From Lachnospiraceae bacterium (lineage in GTDB: Bacteria; Bacillota; Clostridia; Lachnospirales; Lachnospiraceae), in contig JALERL010000005.1 in the NCBI GenBank assembly GCA_022764465.1, positions 19,498 through 83,497 on the forward strand: 64,000 nucleotides of DNA. Reading direction: 5' to 3'. Shown piece by piece: positions 9,351-18,851 of this stretch; the first letter of the stretch is position 1; the number at the start of each line of letters is the position of its first letter. The translations under genes and the position numbers were made by a program. The notes under the pieces are model-generated. The model worked only from the letters and a program-made list of their open reading frames with translations. It was not told the origin of the DNA and did no database searches.

Positions 9351-12140
9351 ATGGGAGAATATACATTAGATAACAATAAGTATGCAGCATTATCGAGACA
9401 GGCAGCAGCAGAGGGCTGTGTGCTTTTGAAAAATGAAAATAAGACGCTTCCGTTACGCAGACATGACCGCGTAGCAGTCTTTGGACGGAGTGCATTCCGT
9501 TACTATAAGAGCGGACTTGGTTCCGGCGGTCTGGTAAATACCAGATATGTGGTTGGTATCTTAGATGCCTTAAAGGCAGAAAAAGAGATTACTTTAGAGG
9601 AAGAACTGCTTCATACCTATGAAGAATGGATAGAAATGCATCCATATGATGAAGGTCAGGGCTGGGGCAAGGTTCCGTGGTCGCAGGAAGAGATGGAAGT
9701 AACCGATGATATGATCGAGGCAGCAAAGCAGGCAGATATTGCACTTATGATCATCGGACGGACGGCCGGAGAAGATCAGGATAACAAAAACGAAGCAGGC
9801 AGTTATCTGCTGACAAAAACAGAAGAAGCGATGATCGAAAAAGTCAGTAAAAACTTCAAGCGTACGGCAGTTATCTTGAATGTCGGAAACATTATCGATA
9901 TGAAGTGGGTAAATGCATATAAGCCTTCCGCGGTACTCTATGCATGGCAGGGTGGTCAGGAAGGCGGCAATGCTGTCCTTGATGTTTTAACCGGAAGAGT
10001 CACTCCGAGTGGAAAGCTGACTGATACGATTGCGGAAGATATAGAGGATTATCCGTCTACGCAATATTTTGGGGATGAGAAGAAGAACCTTTACCATGAG
10101 GATATCTATGTCGGCTACCGTTATTTTGAGACTTTTGCAAAGGAAAAGGTATTATATCCGTTTGGATATGGTCTTTCTTATACCAGCTTTCATGTCGATG
10201 CCGGCTTAGCGAAGGTGGATGAGGAAACGGTTACGGTAACGGCATCGGTGACAAATACCGGTGATACTGCCGGAAAAGAAGTCGTACAGGTCTATGTGAA
10301 TGCACCACAGGGAAAGCTTGGAAAGCCGCTTCGTGTGTTGGCAGGATTTGCCAAGACAGGGCTGCTCGATGCAGGACAAAAGGAAGAGCTGACGCTTCAG
10401 ATTCCGAAGCGTGTCTTTGCATCCTATGATGACAGCAGTGTGACCGGACATAAGTCCTGTTTGGTCTTAGAGGAGGGCAGCTATGAGATTTATGTGGGTA
10501 CAGATGTGCGGAGTGCATCCTGCGTTGGTTCTTATGAGCAGGAATTTTGCGTATTAGAGCAGCTCGAAGAAGCCTGTGCCCCGGTAGAAGCATTTACAAG
10601 AATCCGTCCGGTTTTAAACGCAAGCGGAGTGGTTACTGTATGTGAAGAACCGGTACCGCTTCGTACGGTTGATCCGATCGAAAGATGCAAGGTGCGGAGA
10701 GAGGAAGCCGTTGCCTGTACCGGAGATCAGGGCTACCGCCTTGTGGATGTGTATGAGAAGCGTATTACCATGGAGGAATTTGTTGCTCAGCTTTCGGATG
10801 AGGAACTGATCGCACTGTTTCGCGGAGAAGGTATGTGTAGTCCGAAGGTAACACCGGGTACGGCAGCAGCCTTTGGTGGATTAAGTGATGCACTGCATCA
10901 TTATGGAATCCCGGCAGTCTGCTGTGCAGACGGACCGTCCGGAATCCGTATGGACTGTGGAACGAAGGCATTTTCACTGCCGAACGGAACCGCCTTAGGA
11001 TGCAGCTTTAACTTAGAACTGATCGGTAGGCTGTATCATATGACCGGATTGGAGCTTCGGAAAAACCGTATTGATACGCTGCTTGGACCTGGTATAAATA
11101 TCCACAGGAATCCATTAAACGGACGTAATTTTGAGTATGTCTCCGAAGATCCGCTTCTGACCGGAAAGGTTGCAGCAGCACAGCTGCTTGGCATGGAGCC
11201 GACCGGTTCTACCGGAACGATCAAACATTTTGCAACCAACAATCAGGAGTGGCGGCGTCAGCGCGTAAATGCCATTGTTTCGGAACGTGCACTGCGTGAG
11301 ATCTACTTAAAAGGTTATGAGATTGCGGTAAAAGAGGGCAGATGCCGTTCGATCATGACAACGTATGGTCCGTTAAACGGAATCTGGACAGCCGGTAATT
11401 ATGATCTCGATACGACGATCTTAAGAAAGGAATGGGGATTTACCGGAATCGTTATGACAGACTGGTGGGCAGTTGCAAATGACGAAGGAGAAGATTCCAG
11501 CCTGACGAACCGTGCACCGATGGTGCGTGCCCAGAATGACATCTACATGGTATCACCGGATGCAATGGATATGGAACAGGATAATGTAAAGGCGTGTTTA
11601 GAAAGCAGTGTGATCACACGGAGCGACTTACAGCGTAATGCAGCCAATATTCTTGGATTTATTTTAAAGTCCCCTGCGATGTTACACGAGATGGGAAAGA
11701 TCAGTCAGGAAGAATTAGATGAAATGAAGCAGCAGGAAGATGACGATGTATCACTTGCAGACATCAATTATTATGAGATTGATGATAAGACTGGTGAGAT
11801 CGTTATCGATGCATCCGGTTTTCCGATGACAAAGGGAAGTTCCGTTACGTTCGGTATCACGGTACATAAGTTTGGTGAGTATGAACTGGATATGACGATG
11901 CAGTCGGATCTGTCAGAGCTTGCACAGCTTCCGGTGTCGATCTATTACGACAATATCTATAAGATGTCCGTCAGCATCCAGGGAACAAACGGTCAGACGA
12001 TCACTGTTAAGAAGGACTTTGGACATGTACTTGGTAAGAATCATTATGTAAAGCTCTATTTCGGAGCAGATGGATTAAAGATCCACCAGATCCGTTTTAA
12101 GCTGGTAGAGGAAAAGATAGAACTGCCGGTGATGGAGTAA
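9351..12140 (+). CDS. Glycoside hydrolase family 3 beta-glucosidase, domain order swapped
   Basis: GH3 C-domain first (EGCVLLKNENKTLPL), then Fn3-like, then the (alpha/beta)8 domain with KHFATNNQEWRRQRVNAIVSERALREIYLKGYE and the nucleophile motif GIVMTDWWA. Confidence 0.9.
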   Translation: MGEYTLDNNKYAALSRQAAAEGCVLLKNENKTLPLRRHDRVAVFGRSAFRYYKSGLGSGGLVNTRYVVGILDALKAEKEITLEEELLHTYEEWIEMHPYDEGQGWGKVPWSQEEMEVTDDMIEAAKQADIALMIIGRTAGEDQDNKNEAGSYLLTKTEEAMIEKVSKNFKRTAVILNVGNIIDMKWVNAYKPSAVLYAWQGGQEGGNAVLDVLTGRVTPSGKLTDTIAEDIEDYPSTQYFGDEKKNLYHEDIYVGYRYFETFAKEKVLYPFGYGLSYTSFHVDAGLAKVDEETVTVTASVTNTGDTAGKEVVQVYVNAPQGKLGKPLRVLAGFAKTGLLDAGQKEELTLQIPKRVFASYDDSSVTGHKSCLVLEEGSYEIYVGTDVRSASCVGSYEQEFCVLEQLEEACAPVEAFTRIRPVLNASGVVTVCEEPVPLRTVDPIERCKVRREEAVACTGDQGYRLVDVYEKRITMEEFVAQLSDEELIALFRGEGMCSPKVTPGTAAAFGGLSDALHHYGIPAVCCADGPSGIRMDCGTKAFSLPNGTALGCSFNLELIGRLYHMTGLELRKNRIDTLLGPGINIHRNPLNGRNFEYVSEDPLLTGKVAAAQLLGMEPTGSTGTIKHFATNNQEWRRQRVNAIVSERALREIYLKGYEIAVKEGRCRSIMTTYGPLNGIWTAGNYDLDTTILRKEWGFTGIVMTDWWAVANDEGEDSSLTNRAPMVRAQNDIYMVSPDAMDMEQDNVKACLESSVITRSDLQRNAANILGFILKSPAMLHEMGKISQEELDEMKQQEDDDVSLADINYYEIDDKTGEIVIDASGFPMTKGSSVTFGITVHKFGEYELDMTMQSDLSELAQLPVSIYYDNIYKMSVSIQGTNGQTITVKKDFGHVLGKNHYVKLYFGADGLKIHQIRFKLVEEKIELPVME

Positions 12141-12175
12141 AAGCTTGACATTTTTTGTCATTTATCATACAGTAG

Positions 12176-12212
12176 AAACAGGATGTGAGAGATGCTTACA
12201 TCCTGTTTTTTA
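12176..12212 (+). terminator. Intrinsic terminator after the GH3 gene
   Basis: AAACAGGATGT...ACATCCTGTTTTTT hairpin with U-run. Confidence 0.85.
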
Positions 12213-12366
12213 AATGAAACGTATCTATTTATCATATGAACTCAGTATGAGTTATCAAGATTCAATCTTTCTTAATCCAATTTTAAAATTTATACAGGTA
12301 CATTGATAATTGAATAAAGGCTTTACACTATGATATAATAACACCAACGAAAGGCGGTGACGAAAC

Positions 12367-12555
12367 ATGGAGTGTGATAACATGAATCAGGAAATAGTAC
12401 AGGCTGAGATCAATCATTATACATCCTTGTTACGTATAAAAAAAACAATGGATGTATTCAATGCGCAACTTGAAATTGAAATAAAGACATCACAAGCTAC
12501 ATTAAAAACATTTGGTGTTGATGTTTCGCAATTTGATTTCTTATTAGAATCATAA
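12367..12555 (+). CDS. Small hypothetical protein (62 aa)
   Basis: RBS aaggcggtga near the start; charged, helical composition; no recognisable family. Confidence 0.5.
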   Translation: MECDNMNQEIVQAEINHYTSLLRIKKTMDVFNAQLEIEIKTSQATLKTFGVDVSQFDFLLES

Positions 12556-12628
12556 GAGCAATCCTATAAAATCTAAGGTGTGAAGTCTTTATTGAGTTAT
12601 AGAGACAGCAGCATCTTACGGGAAGGTC

Positions 12629-12657
12629 TTGCATTTTAGACTGCTCCATGCTATAAT
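12629..12657 (+). promoter_or_regulatory. Sigma-A-type promoter for the thi operon leader
   Basis: TTGCAT - 17 bp - TATAAT. Confidence 0.75.
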
Positions 12658-12664
12658 CACATAC

Positions 12665-12733
12665 AGAGTGTTGACGAAAGCCACACGAAGGGGTACACCA
12701 CCACGGGTGTAGTTCTCCTTTGTGTGGCTTTTT
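12665..12733 (+). promoter_or_regulatory. Probable HMP-PP riboswitch (thiS motif), terminator-embedded aptamer
   Basis: Long terminator stem AGCCACACGAAGG/CCTTTGTGTGGCTTTTT with inner TACACC/GGTGTA stem, directly upstream of thiS. Matches the described concept of the thiS-motif/HMP-PP riboswitch; consensus not aligned here. Confidence 0.65.
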
Positions 12734-12768
12734 GCTGTATAGGAAATTCCGATACAGCAAAAGCAGAT

Positions 12769-12846
12769 GCGCACCTCGCGGAGTGGAAGATTATGTAATG
12801 CATCCGCTCGGGCGCGAGAGTGTGCGGCAAGCGCACACTTTATTTT
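12769..12846 (+). promoter_or_regulatory. Second structured leader with alternative antiterminator/terminator stems upstream of thiS
   Basis: GCGCACCTCGCG (12769-12780) can pair with CGCGAG(A)GTGTGC (12813-12825), mutually exclusive with terminator AGTGTGCG/CGCACACT-TTATTTT (12819-12846). Confidence 0.6.
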
Positions 12847-12869
12847 CGTTACAAATATAGGAGGTTCTT

Positions 12870-13064
12870 ATGGTAAAAATCAATGGAGAAGACTGCAATG
12901 CGGCAGGCATGTTTTTATCCGATTATCTGAAAGAGAACGGTTACAAGCTTGTCCGTATCGCAGTTGAGCGGAATGGCGAGATCGTGCCAAAGGCAATGTA
13001 CGATCAGACCCTGTTAGCAGATGGAGATGCATTAGAGGTAGTCAGCTTTGTTGGTGGGGGCTGA
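12870..13064 (+). CDS. thiS: Sulfur carrier protein ThiS
   Basis: 64 aa ubiquitin-like protein ending VVSFVGGG (C-terminal GG). Confidence 0.95.
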   Translation: MVKINGEDCNAAGMFLSDYLKENGYKLVRIAVERNGEIVPKAMYDQTLLADGDALEVVSFVGGG

Positions 13065-13093
13065 TCAGACAGAAGATAAAGAGAGGTTAAGTT

Positions 13094-13741
13094 ATGGATA
13101 AGAATACGAATATCCCATCCAAGGAAGAAATCGAGGCAGCATTAGAACTCCGGCATACAAAGGCAGTTCAGGAGAAGATAAGGCACGCAGCGGTTGCAGT
13201 CTGCGGACTGGGTGGACTTGGTTCCCATATTGCCATTTCACTGGCACGCTGCGGAATCGGAAGACTGCATCTGATCGATTTTGACCGTGTGGATCTTACG
13301 AATCTGAACAGACAGCAGTATGGGATCGAGCAGCTGGGCAGGCCAAAGCCGGAGGCACTGAAGGAAGAATTGCTGGCATTTCATCCGTATCTGGATATAC
13401 AGACTGATTTTGTAAAGTTATCCGAAGAGAATCTGTCTGAGCTTTTGGCAGAGGAACCGTATATCTGTGAGGCATTTGATGTGCCGGAGCAGAAGGCGAT
13501 GATCACGAATTATGTCTTAGAGCATATGCCGGAGAAATATCTGGTGGGGGCTTCCGGTATGGCAGGTTATGGAAACAGTAATGCAATCCGTACCAGAAAG
13601 ATCCTGTCACACTACTATCTGTGTGGCGATGGTGTATCAGAGAAAAACGAGCATCAGGGGCTGATGGCACCGCGTGTCATGCTGTGTGCGGCACATCAGG
13701 CAAACATGATCTTAGAGCTGATCATCCGCGATGAAACATGA
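13094..13741 (+). CDS. thiF: ThiS adenylyltransferase ThiF
   Basis: [42 protein letters not shown]; position between thiS and thiG. Confidence 0.93.
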   Translation: MDKNTNIPSKEEIEAALELRHTKAVQEKIRHAAVAVCGLGGLGSHIAISLARCGIGRLHLIDFDRVDLTNLNRQQYGIEQLGRPKPEALKEELLAFHPYLDIQTDFVKLSEENLSELLAEEPYICEAFDVPEQKAMITNYVLEHMPEKYLVGASGMAGYGNSNAIRTRKILSHYYLCGDGVSEKNEHQGLMAPRVMLCAAHQANMILELIIRDET

Positions 13742-13823
13742 TCTGCTGGAACAGATATTTTGGTATCGCAGAAGAGAAGAACAGAGTGGTGGGATGAAAT
13801 CCCACTCTGTAGATGGAGGAAAA

Positions 13824-14594
13824 ATGAAAAAGGATAGTTTTGTTTTAGGCGGCAAGGAATTCACGTCGAGATTTATATTAGGTTCCGGTAAGTATTCGAT
13901 GGAACTGATCAAGGCAGCAGTGGAGAATGCAGGTGCACAGATCATTACACTGGCAGTACGCAGAACCAACACAAAGCAGGGAGAAAGTATCTTAGACTAT
14001 ATCCCGGACAATGTGACCCTGCTTCCGAATACATCCGGGGCAAGAAATGCCGAAGAGGCAGTAAGAATTGCAAGAATGTCAAGAGAGCTTGGCTGTGGAG
14101 ATTTTGTAAAGGTAGAGATCATGAAAGACAGCAAGTACCTTTTACCGGATAATGTAGAAACCGTCCGCGCAACGGAGCTTTTAGCAAAAGAAGGATTTGT
14201 GGTGCTTCCGTATATGTACCCGGATCTGTATACCGCAAGAGATCTTGTAAATGCAGGCGCAGCGGCAGTTATGCCGTTAGCATCTCCAATCGGATCGAAT
14301 AAGGGACTTGCAACAAAGGAATTTATCCAGATCTTAATCGATGAGATCGACCTGCCGGTGATCGTGGATGCGGGAATCGGAAGACCATCCCAGGCATGTG
14401 AGGCAATGGAAATGGGAGCGGCAGCCATTATGGCGAATACTGCGATTGCGACAGCAGGTGATGTTGCAGCGATGGCAGGCGCGTTTAAGCATGCGATCGA
14501 AGCAGGACGAAGCGCATACTTGGCAGGCCTTGGACGTGTATTAGAAAGAGGAGCATCCGCATCCGATCCATTGACCGGATTTTTACACGACTAA
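13824..14594 (+). CDS. thiG: Thiazole synthase ThiG
   Basis: [20 protein letters not shown]...[19 protein letters not shown]...[41 protein letters not shown]. Confidence 0.97.
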   Translation: MKKDSFVLGGKEFTSRFILGSGKYSMELIKAAVENAGAQIITLAVRRTNTKQGESILDYIPDNVTLLPNTSGARNAEEAVRIARMSRELGCGDFVKVEIMKDSKYLLPDNVETVRATELLAKEGFVVLPYMYPDLYTARDLVNAGAAAVMPLASPIGSNKGLATKEFIQILIDEIDLPVIVDAGIGRPSQACEAMEMGAAAIMANTAIATAGDVAAMAGAFKHAIEAGRSAYLAGLGRVLERGASASDPLTGFLHD

Positions 14595-14611
14595 TCATAT
14601 AGGAGATCATC

Positions 14612-15865
14612 ATGGAAGAAAATCAGTTTTTTATTGATTCGGACAAGCTGAGTGAGAAGGCACTTGAGAAGAAGCATCGCTTAGAAAACGATCCCTCCTC
14701 GCGGACGAATCATATGGAATATATGGAGGGAATGGAGCAGATTTCCTCTGACATTATGGAGAAGGTACTGGCACAGATGAACAGTTACGATCCGGACAGT
14801 TATACGGATCAGGATGTGCGCCGTGCACTTTCCCATGAGACATGCAGTATCGAAGATTTTAAGGCACTGCTTTCGCCGGCTGCACTGCCGCATCTTGAGG
14901 AGATGGCACAGCGGGCAAAATGGGAGACCAGTAAGCATTTTGGAAATACAGTCTATATTTTTACCCCGCTGTATATTGCGAACTACTGCGAGAACTACTG
15001 TGTATATTGCGGCTTTAACTGCTATAATGACATTGTGCGTAAGAAGCTGACCACAGAAGAGATTGAAAAAGAGATGAAGGTGATCGCAGACTCCGGTATT
15101 GAGGAGATCTTAATGTTAACCGGTGAGAGCCGCGGCATGAGTGATGTGAAGTATATCGGGGAAGCCTGTAAGCTTGCAAGCAAGTACTTCCGGAATGTCG
15201 GACTTGAGATCTATCCGGTCAACAGTGACGAATACCGTTATCTGCATGAGTGCGGTGCGGACTATGTCACAGTCTTTCAGGAGACATACGATTCCGATAA
15301 GTATGAGACGCTTCATCTGATGGGACATAAGCGCGTGTTTCCATACCGTTTCGAAGCGCAGGAGCGTGCGATCATGGGCGGCATGCGGGGCGTAGGATTT
15401 TCTGCGCTGCTTGGACTTTCGAATTTCCACAAGGATGCGCTGGCATCGGCACTTCATGTATACTACCTGCAACGAAAATATCCGCATGTCGAGTATTCGC
15501 TGTCCTGTCCGAGACTGCGTCCGATCATCAATAATGATAAGATTAACCCATTAGATGTGCATGAAAAACAGCTCTGTCAGGTGCTTTGTGCATACCGGAT
15601 CTTCCTTCCATACGTTGGAATTACCGTATCCTCAAGAGAGCAGAAGCATTTCCGGGACGGTATCGTTAAGATCGCTGCCACGAAGGTTTCCGCAGGCGTA
15701 TCGACCGGAATCGGTGACCATGAGAGTAAGTATGAAGGAAAAGAGAATGCGGATGCAGGCGATGAGCAATTTGAAATATCCGATGCAAGAAGCTTCGATG
15801 CGATGTATCAGGATATGGAAGAGGAAGGCTTACAGCCGGTGTTAAATGATTATGTCTATGTGTAA
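14612..15865 (+). CDS. thiH: 2-iminoacetate synthase ThiH (radical SAM)
   Basis: ANYCENYCVYCGFNC radical SAM motif; LTGESRGMSDVKYIGEACKLA; thi operon context. Confidence 0.95.
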   Translation: MEENQFFIDSDKLSEKALEKKHRLENDPSSRTNHMEYMEGMEQISSDIMEKVLAQMNSYDPDSYTDQDVRRALSHETCSIEDFKALLSPAALPHLEEMAQRAKWETSKHFGNTVYIFTPLYIANYCENYCVYCGFNCYNDIVRKKLTTEEIEKEMKVIADSGIEEILMLTGESRGMSDVKYIGEACKLASKYFRNVGLEIYPVNSDEYRYLHECGADYVTVFQETYDSDKYETLHLMGHKRVFPYRFEAQERAIMGGMRGVGFSALLGLSNFHKDALASALHVYYLQRKYPHVEYSLSCPRLRPIINNDKINPLDVHEKQLCQVLCAYRIFLPYVGITVSSREQKHFRDGIVKIAATKVSAGVSTGIGDHESKYEGKENADAGDEQFEISDARSFDAMYQDMEEEGLQPVLNDYVYV

Positions 15866-16439
15866 AATAAACGGAAGAAAAATCTGTGTGACAAACAGAC
15901 ATCTCGTGGAAGGAGATTTCCTGACACAGATAGAAAAGGTCGCAGCGTCAGATATCGATATGCTGATCCTGCGGGAAAAGGATCTTACGGAAGCTGCTTA
16001 TACCGAGCTGGCAAAGCAGGTGCTTGCAGTCTGCAGAAAACAGAAAAAGCTTTGTATTTTACATACCTATCCGGATGCAGCACGCAGTCTGCATGCGGAT
16101 GGCATTCATTTTCCACTTCCGGTTCTGTTAGCATATAAAAATGAGCATGGGAATCCGAAGGTGGAGGAATTTGGTGAGATCGGGACATCGGTGCATTCGG
16201 TCGAAGAGGCCATGCAGGCAGTCGAAGCAGGTGCGACCTATCTGACTGCGGGACATGTTTTTTTGACAGATTGTAAAAAAGGGGTTCCGGCAAGAGGATT
16301 AGAATTTTTAGCGCAGGTATGTCAGGCGGTAGAGATTCCGGTCTATGCAATCGGCGGAATCGGTGAAGAAAATGCCACGTCCTGTATACAGGCAGGAGCA
16401 GCAGGTGTCTGCATGATGTCAGCATTGATGCAAGGCTGA
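15846..16439 (+). CDS. thiE: Thiamine phosphate synthase/TenI family protein
   Basis: DIDMLILREKDLTEAAYTELAKQV...GIHFPLP...GATYLTAGHVFLTDCKKGVPARG; last gene of the thi operon. Confidence 0.85.
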   Translation: MIMSMCKINGRKICVTNRHLVEGDFLTQIEKVAASDIDMLILREKDLTEAAYTELAKQVLAVCRKQKKLCILHTYPDAARSLHADGIHFPLPVLLAYKNEHGNPKVEEFGEIGTSVHSVEEAMQAVEAGATYLTAGHVFLTDCKKGVPARGLEFLAQVCQAVEIPVYAIGGIGEENATSCIQAGAAGVCMMSALMQG

Positions 16440-16534
16440 TGCAGCGTGGTGCAATGCCGGTGCATAAAAATTAGATTGAGAAAAAGAATAAAGTATGTTA
16501 CGCTAGACTCATCTGATCAAAGGGGAATCGCGTA

Positions 16535-18688
16535 ATGGGATGGAAAAAGAACTTAAGTGATACTGGACGGGGCATCTATCTGGTATCACTGTTTTTCGTA
16601 TGTCTGCTTGCAGGCTTATACACAAATACGGTTTTTCCGGCAGGAGTGCTTCCGTTTTTTCTAGGTGTGATCGTAGCAGCACTCTTATACCGGCCGCTGG
16701 TATTTTTACTGACGTGGCTTCTTCGGCTGGTCTGCAGGGCCAATCACTACCGGCTGGTCTGTTCGGTATTTATCCTGGCATCCTGCAGCCTGCTTGCCAT
16801 GTATGGAGATGTCGGGGAAAACAGTCAGGAATCCGCAATCGTGGGATTTTTATATGGAGTAGTCCTGTTACTTGCCGTTACAAGCCTGATAGCGGTTATG
16901 CATGGAAGATGCCGCAATCTGCCCGGCTATCTGATTCTTGGCATTAGTATGGTATTCGCACTCGGTGGAATTATACTACTTATCATGGATGGATTTCCGG
17001 AGCGGTATCAAACTGCTTATCTGGCAAGAAACGAACAGGTCAGGGAAGCAGAAGAAGTTTTGGGCTTTGATACGCAGCTTGATCCGGGTGGCTATACCGT
17101 GGATACGCTTACATACGGTATTGGGAAAGAAAAAGCACTTGCATCGGACACGGTGGATCTTTCTTTTTGTGTCGAAGATGAGGATGGAATTACCGGTCTG
17201 ATTCGAAAGCAGCTTGGCGGATATGATGTAACAAAGGCTGCGGTTTCCGGTAAGGTCTGGTATCCAAAGGAAGTGACGGATTGTCCGGCACTTTTTATCG
17301 TGCACGGCAACCATTCGATCTGGACAAAGTCCTATCTGGGATATGATTATCTGGGAAACTATCTGGCATCCTATGGATATGTGGTAGTATCGGTCGATGA
17401 AAATGTATTAAATGAGCTTTCGGGTGAGAATGATGCAAGGGCGGTCTTACTGCTTGAGAACATCAGACAGGTATTAAGCTATAATAAAAAACAGGATAAT
17501 CCATTGTATCACAAGATCGATGAAAGTAATCTTGCCTTAGCAGGGCATTCGCGAGGCGGAGAGACGGTTGCATCGGCATATCTGTTTAACGGCTATGACT
17601 GCTATCCGGAAAATGGCATGTATCCGTTTTCCTATCATTTTTCCATCCGGTCCTTAATTGCGATCGCACCGACCGTAGACCAGTATCAGCCGGTAGACCA
17701 TGAAGTAGTTCTCCGTGACGTAAATTATCTGTTGTTACAGGGGGCAAATGATCAGGATGTGACGACAAATATGGGTGAGACGCAGTACAGTCATGTGATT
17801 TTTTCAGAGGACGGACAGACAGATACTACCTATATAAAGTCGGCACTTTATATTGCAGGTGCCAATCACGGTCAGTTTAATACACTCTGGGGAAAATATG
17901 ACAGTCCACCACCGATCGCAGCATTTTTGAATACAGAAAGCTTTTTGTCGCAGAAGAAACAGCAGGAGATTTTAAAAATCTTTGCCAAGGTATTTTTAGA
18001 TCAGACCCTTTTGGGCGGATCTGACTATGCAGACCTTCTATGTAAGGAAGCAAAGTATGCAAAAAATCTGCCGGATACACTCTACATACAGCAGTATCAG
18101 ACCTCTGACCAGAAGATCCTGTGTGATTATGAGGAGGATTCCGATCTTACGACTGCAACAGATCCGGACATACGCTTACAGGCAAAGAATGTCGGAAGCT
18201 GGACGGAAGAGATGGCACGCTATGCACAGGAGCAGGGCGGGGAACGTATGAATTATGTCCTGCATCTGCGCTGGAAGAACAGGGACGATGCCGGTTATCT
18301 GCTGACCGCCAAAGAGCCGCTGGATCTTACCGGATGTGGGATTTCACTGGATCTGTGCAACTGGAAAGAGCCGGAGGAAGATGTCTGGGAAGATGCAGTG
18401 ACCGGAGTAAAGATCAAGCTTACAGACATCCATGGAAACACGGCGTATGCAGACAGTCACGATACGGCAATGGTCTATCCGGCACTTCCGGTGCGGCTAT
18501 CAAAGTTACAGTATCTGACCGGGGATTATGATTATAAGCATGAATACCAGACAATCCGCATAGACAGTGGGCAGTTTACGACAGATGATGATTTTGACTA
18601 TACCGGAGTAAAGAAAATCTGCATATCCTTTGCGGATGATTCATCCGGAAATATCTGCATGGATAATGTAGTAATATACAAAAATTGA
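16535..18688 (+). CDS. Membrane protein with N-terminal TM domain and alpha/beta-hydrolase domain
   Basis: Several TM helices followed by PALFIVHGNHSIWT and nucleophile elbow LAGHSRGGETVAS; AANHGQFN near the C-terminal part. Confidence 0.75.
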   Translation: MGWKKNLSDTGRGIYLVSLFFVCLLAGLYTNTVFPAGVLPFFLGVIVAALLYRPLVFLLTWLLRLVCRANHYRLVCSVFILASCSLLAMYGDVGENSQESAIVGFLYGVVLLLAVTSLIAVMHGRCRNLPGYLILGISMVFALGGIILLIMDGFPERYQTAYLARNEQVREAEEVLGFDTQLDPGGYTVDTLTYGIGKEKALASDTVDLSFCVEDEDGITGLIRKQLGGYDVTKAAVSGKVWYPKEVTDCPALFIVHGNHSIWTKSYLGYDYLGNYLASYGYVVVSVDENVLNELSGENDARAVLLLENIRQVLSYNKKQDNPLYHKIDESNLALAGHSRGGETVASAYLFNGYDCYPENGMYPFSYHFSIRSLIAIAPTVDQYQPVDHEVVLRDVNYLLLQGANDQDVTTNMGETQYSHVIFSEDGQTDTTYIKSALYIAGANHGQFNTLWGKYDSPPPIAAFLNTESFLSQKKQQEILKIFAKVFLDQTLLGGSDYADLLCKEAKYAKNLPDTLYIQQYQTSDQKILCDYEEDSDLTTATDPDIRLQAKNVGSWTEEMARYAQEQGGERMNYVLHLRWKNRDDAGYLLTAKEPLDLTGCGISLDLCNWKEPEEDVWEDAVTGVKIKLTDIHGNTAYADSHDTAMVYPALPVRLSKLQYLTGDYDYKHEYQTIRIDSGQFTTDDDFDYTGVKKICISFADDSSGNICMDNVVIYKN

Positions 18689-18851
18689 GCTGTTTTGGAA
18701 TCTCACAACATGGATGTATGATTTGTGCGGTTATGATTGACAGATTACTTCGGGAATGTTAGATTTGTAATCCGGAGTCAATGCAAATTTTATAAGAAAT
18801 CAGATTGTAGGATGAAATGAAGATATAGATTAAGAAGATAAGGAGCAGACT

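Noticed and set aside
12781-12812. Tetrahydrofolate riboswitch (GGAGTGGAAGATTATGTAATGCATCCGCTC resembles its closing segments)
   Set aside because: Far too short: the internal paired regions of the THF aptamer are missing, so the resemblance is probably accidental.
12560-12870. TPP riboswitch upstream of thiS
   Set aside because: Conserved TPP blocks (CUGAGA, ACCUGAUCUGG..UAAUGCCAGCGUAGGGA) not found; the structure fits the HMP-PP/thiS motif better.
12767-12967. 66-aa ORF overlapping the thiS leader and thiS in another frame
   Set aside because: Covers the structured leader and overlaps the clear thiS gene; no supporting signature.
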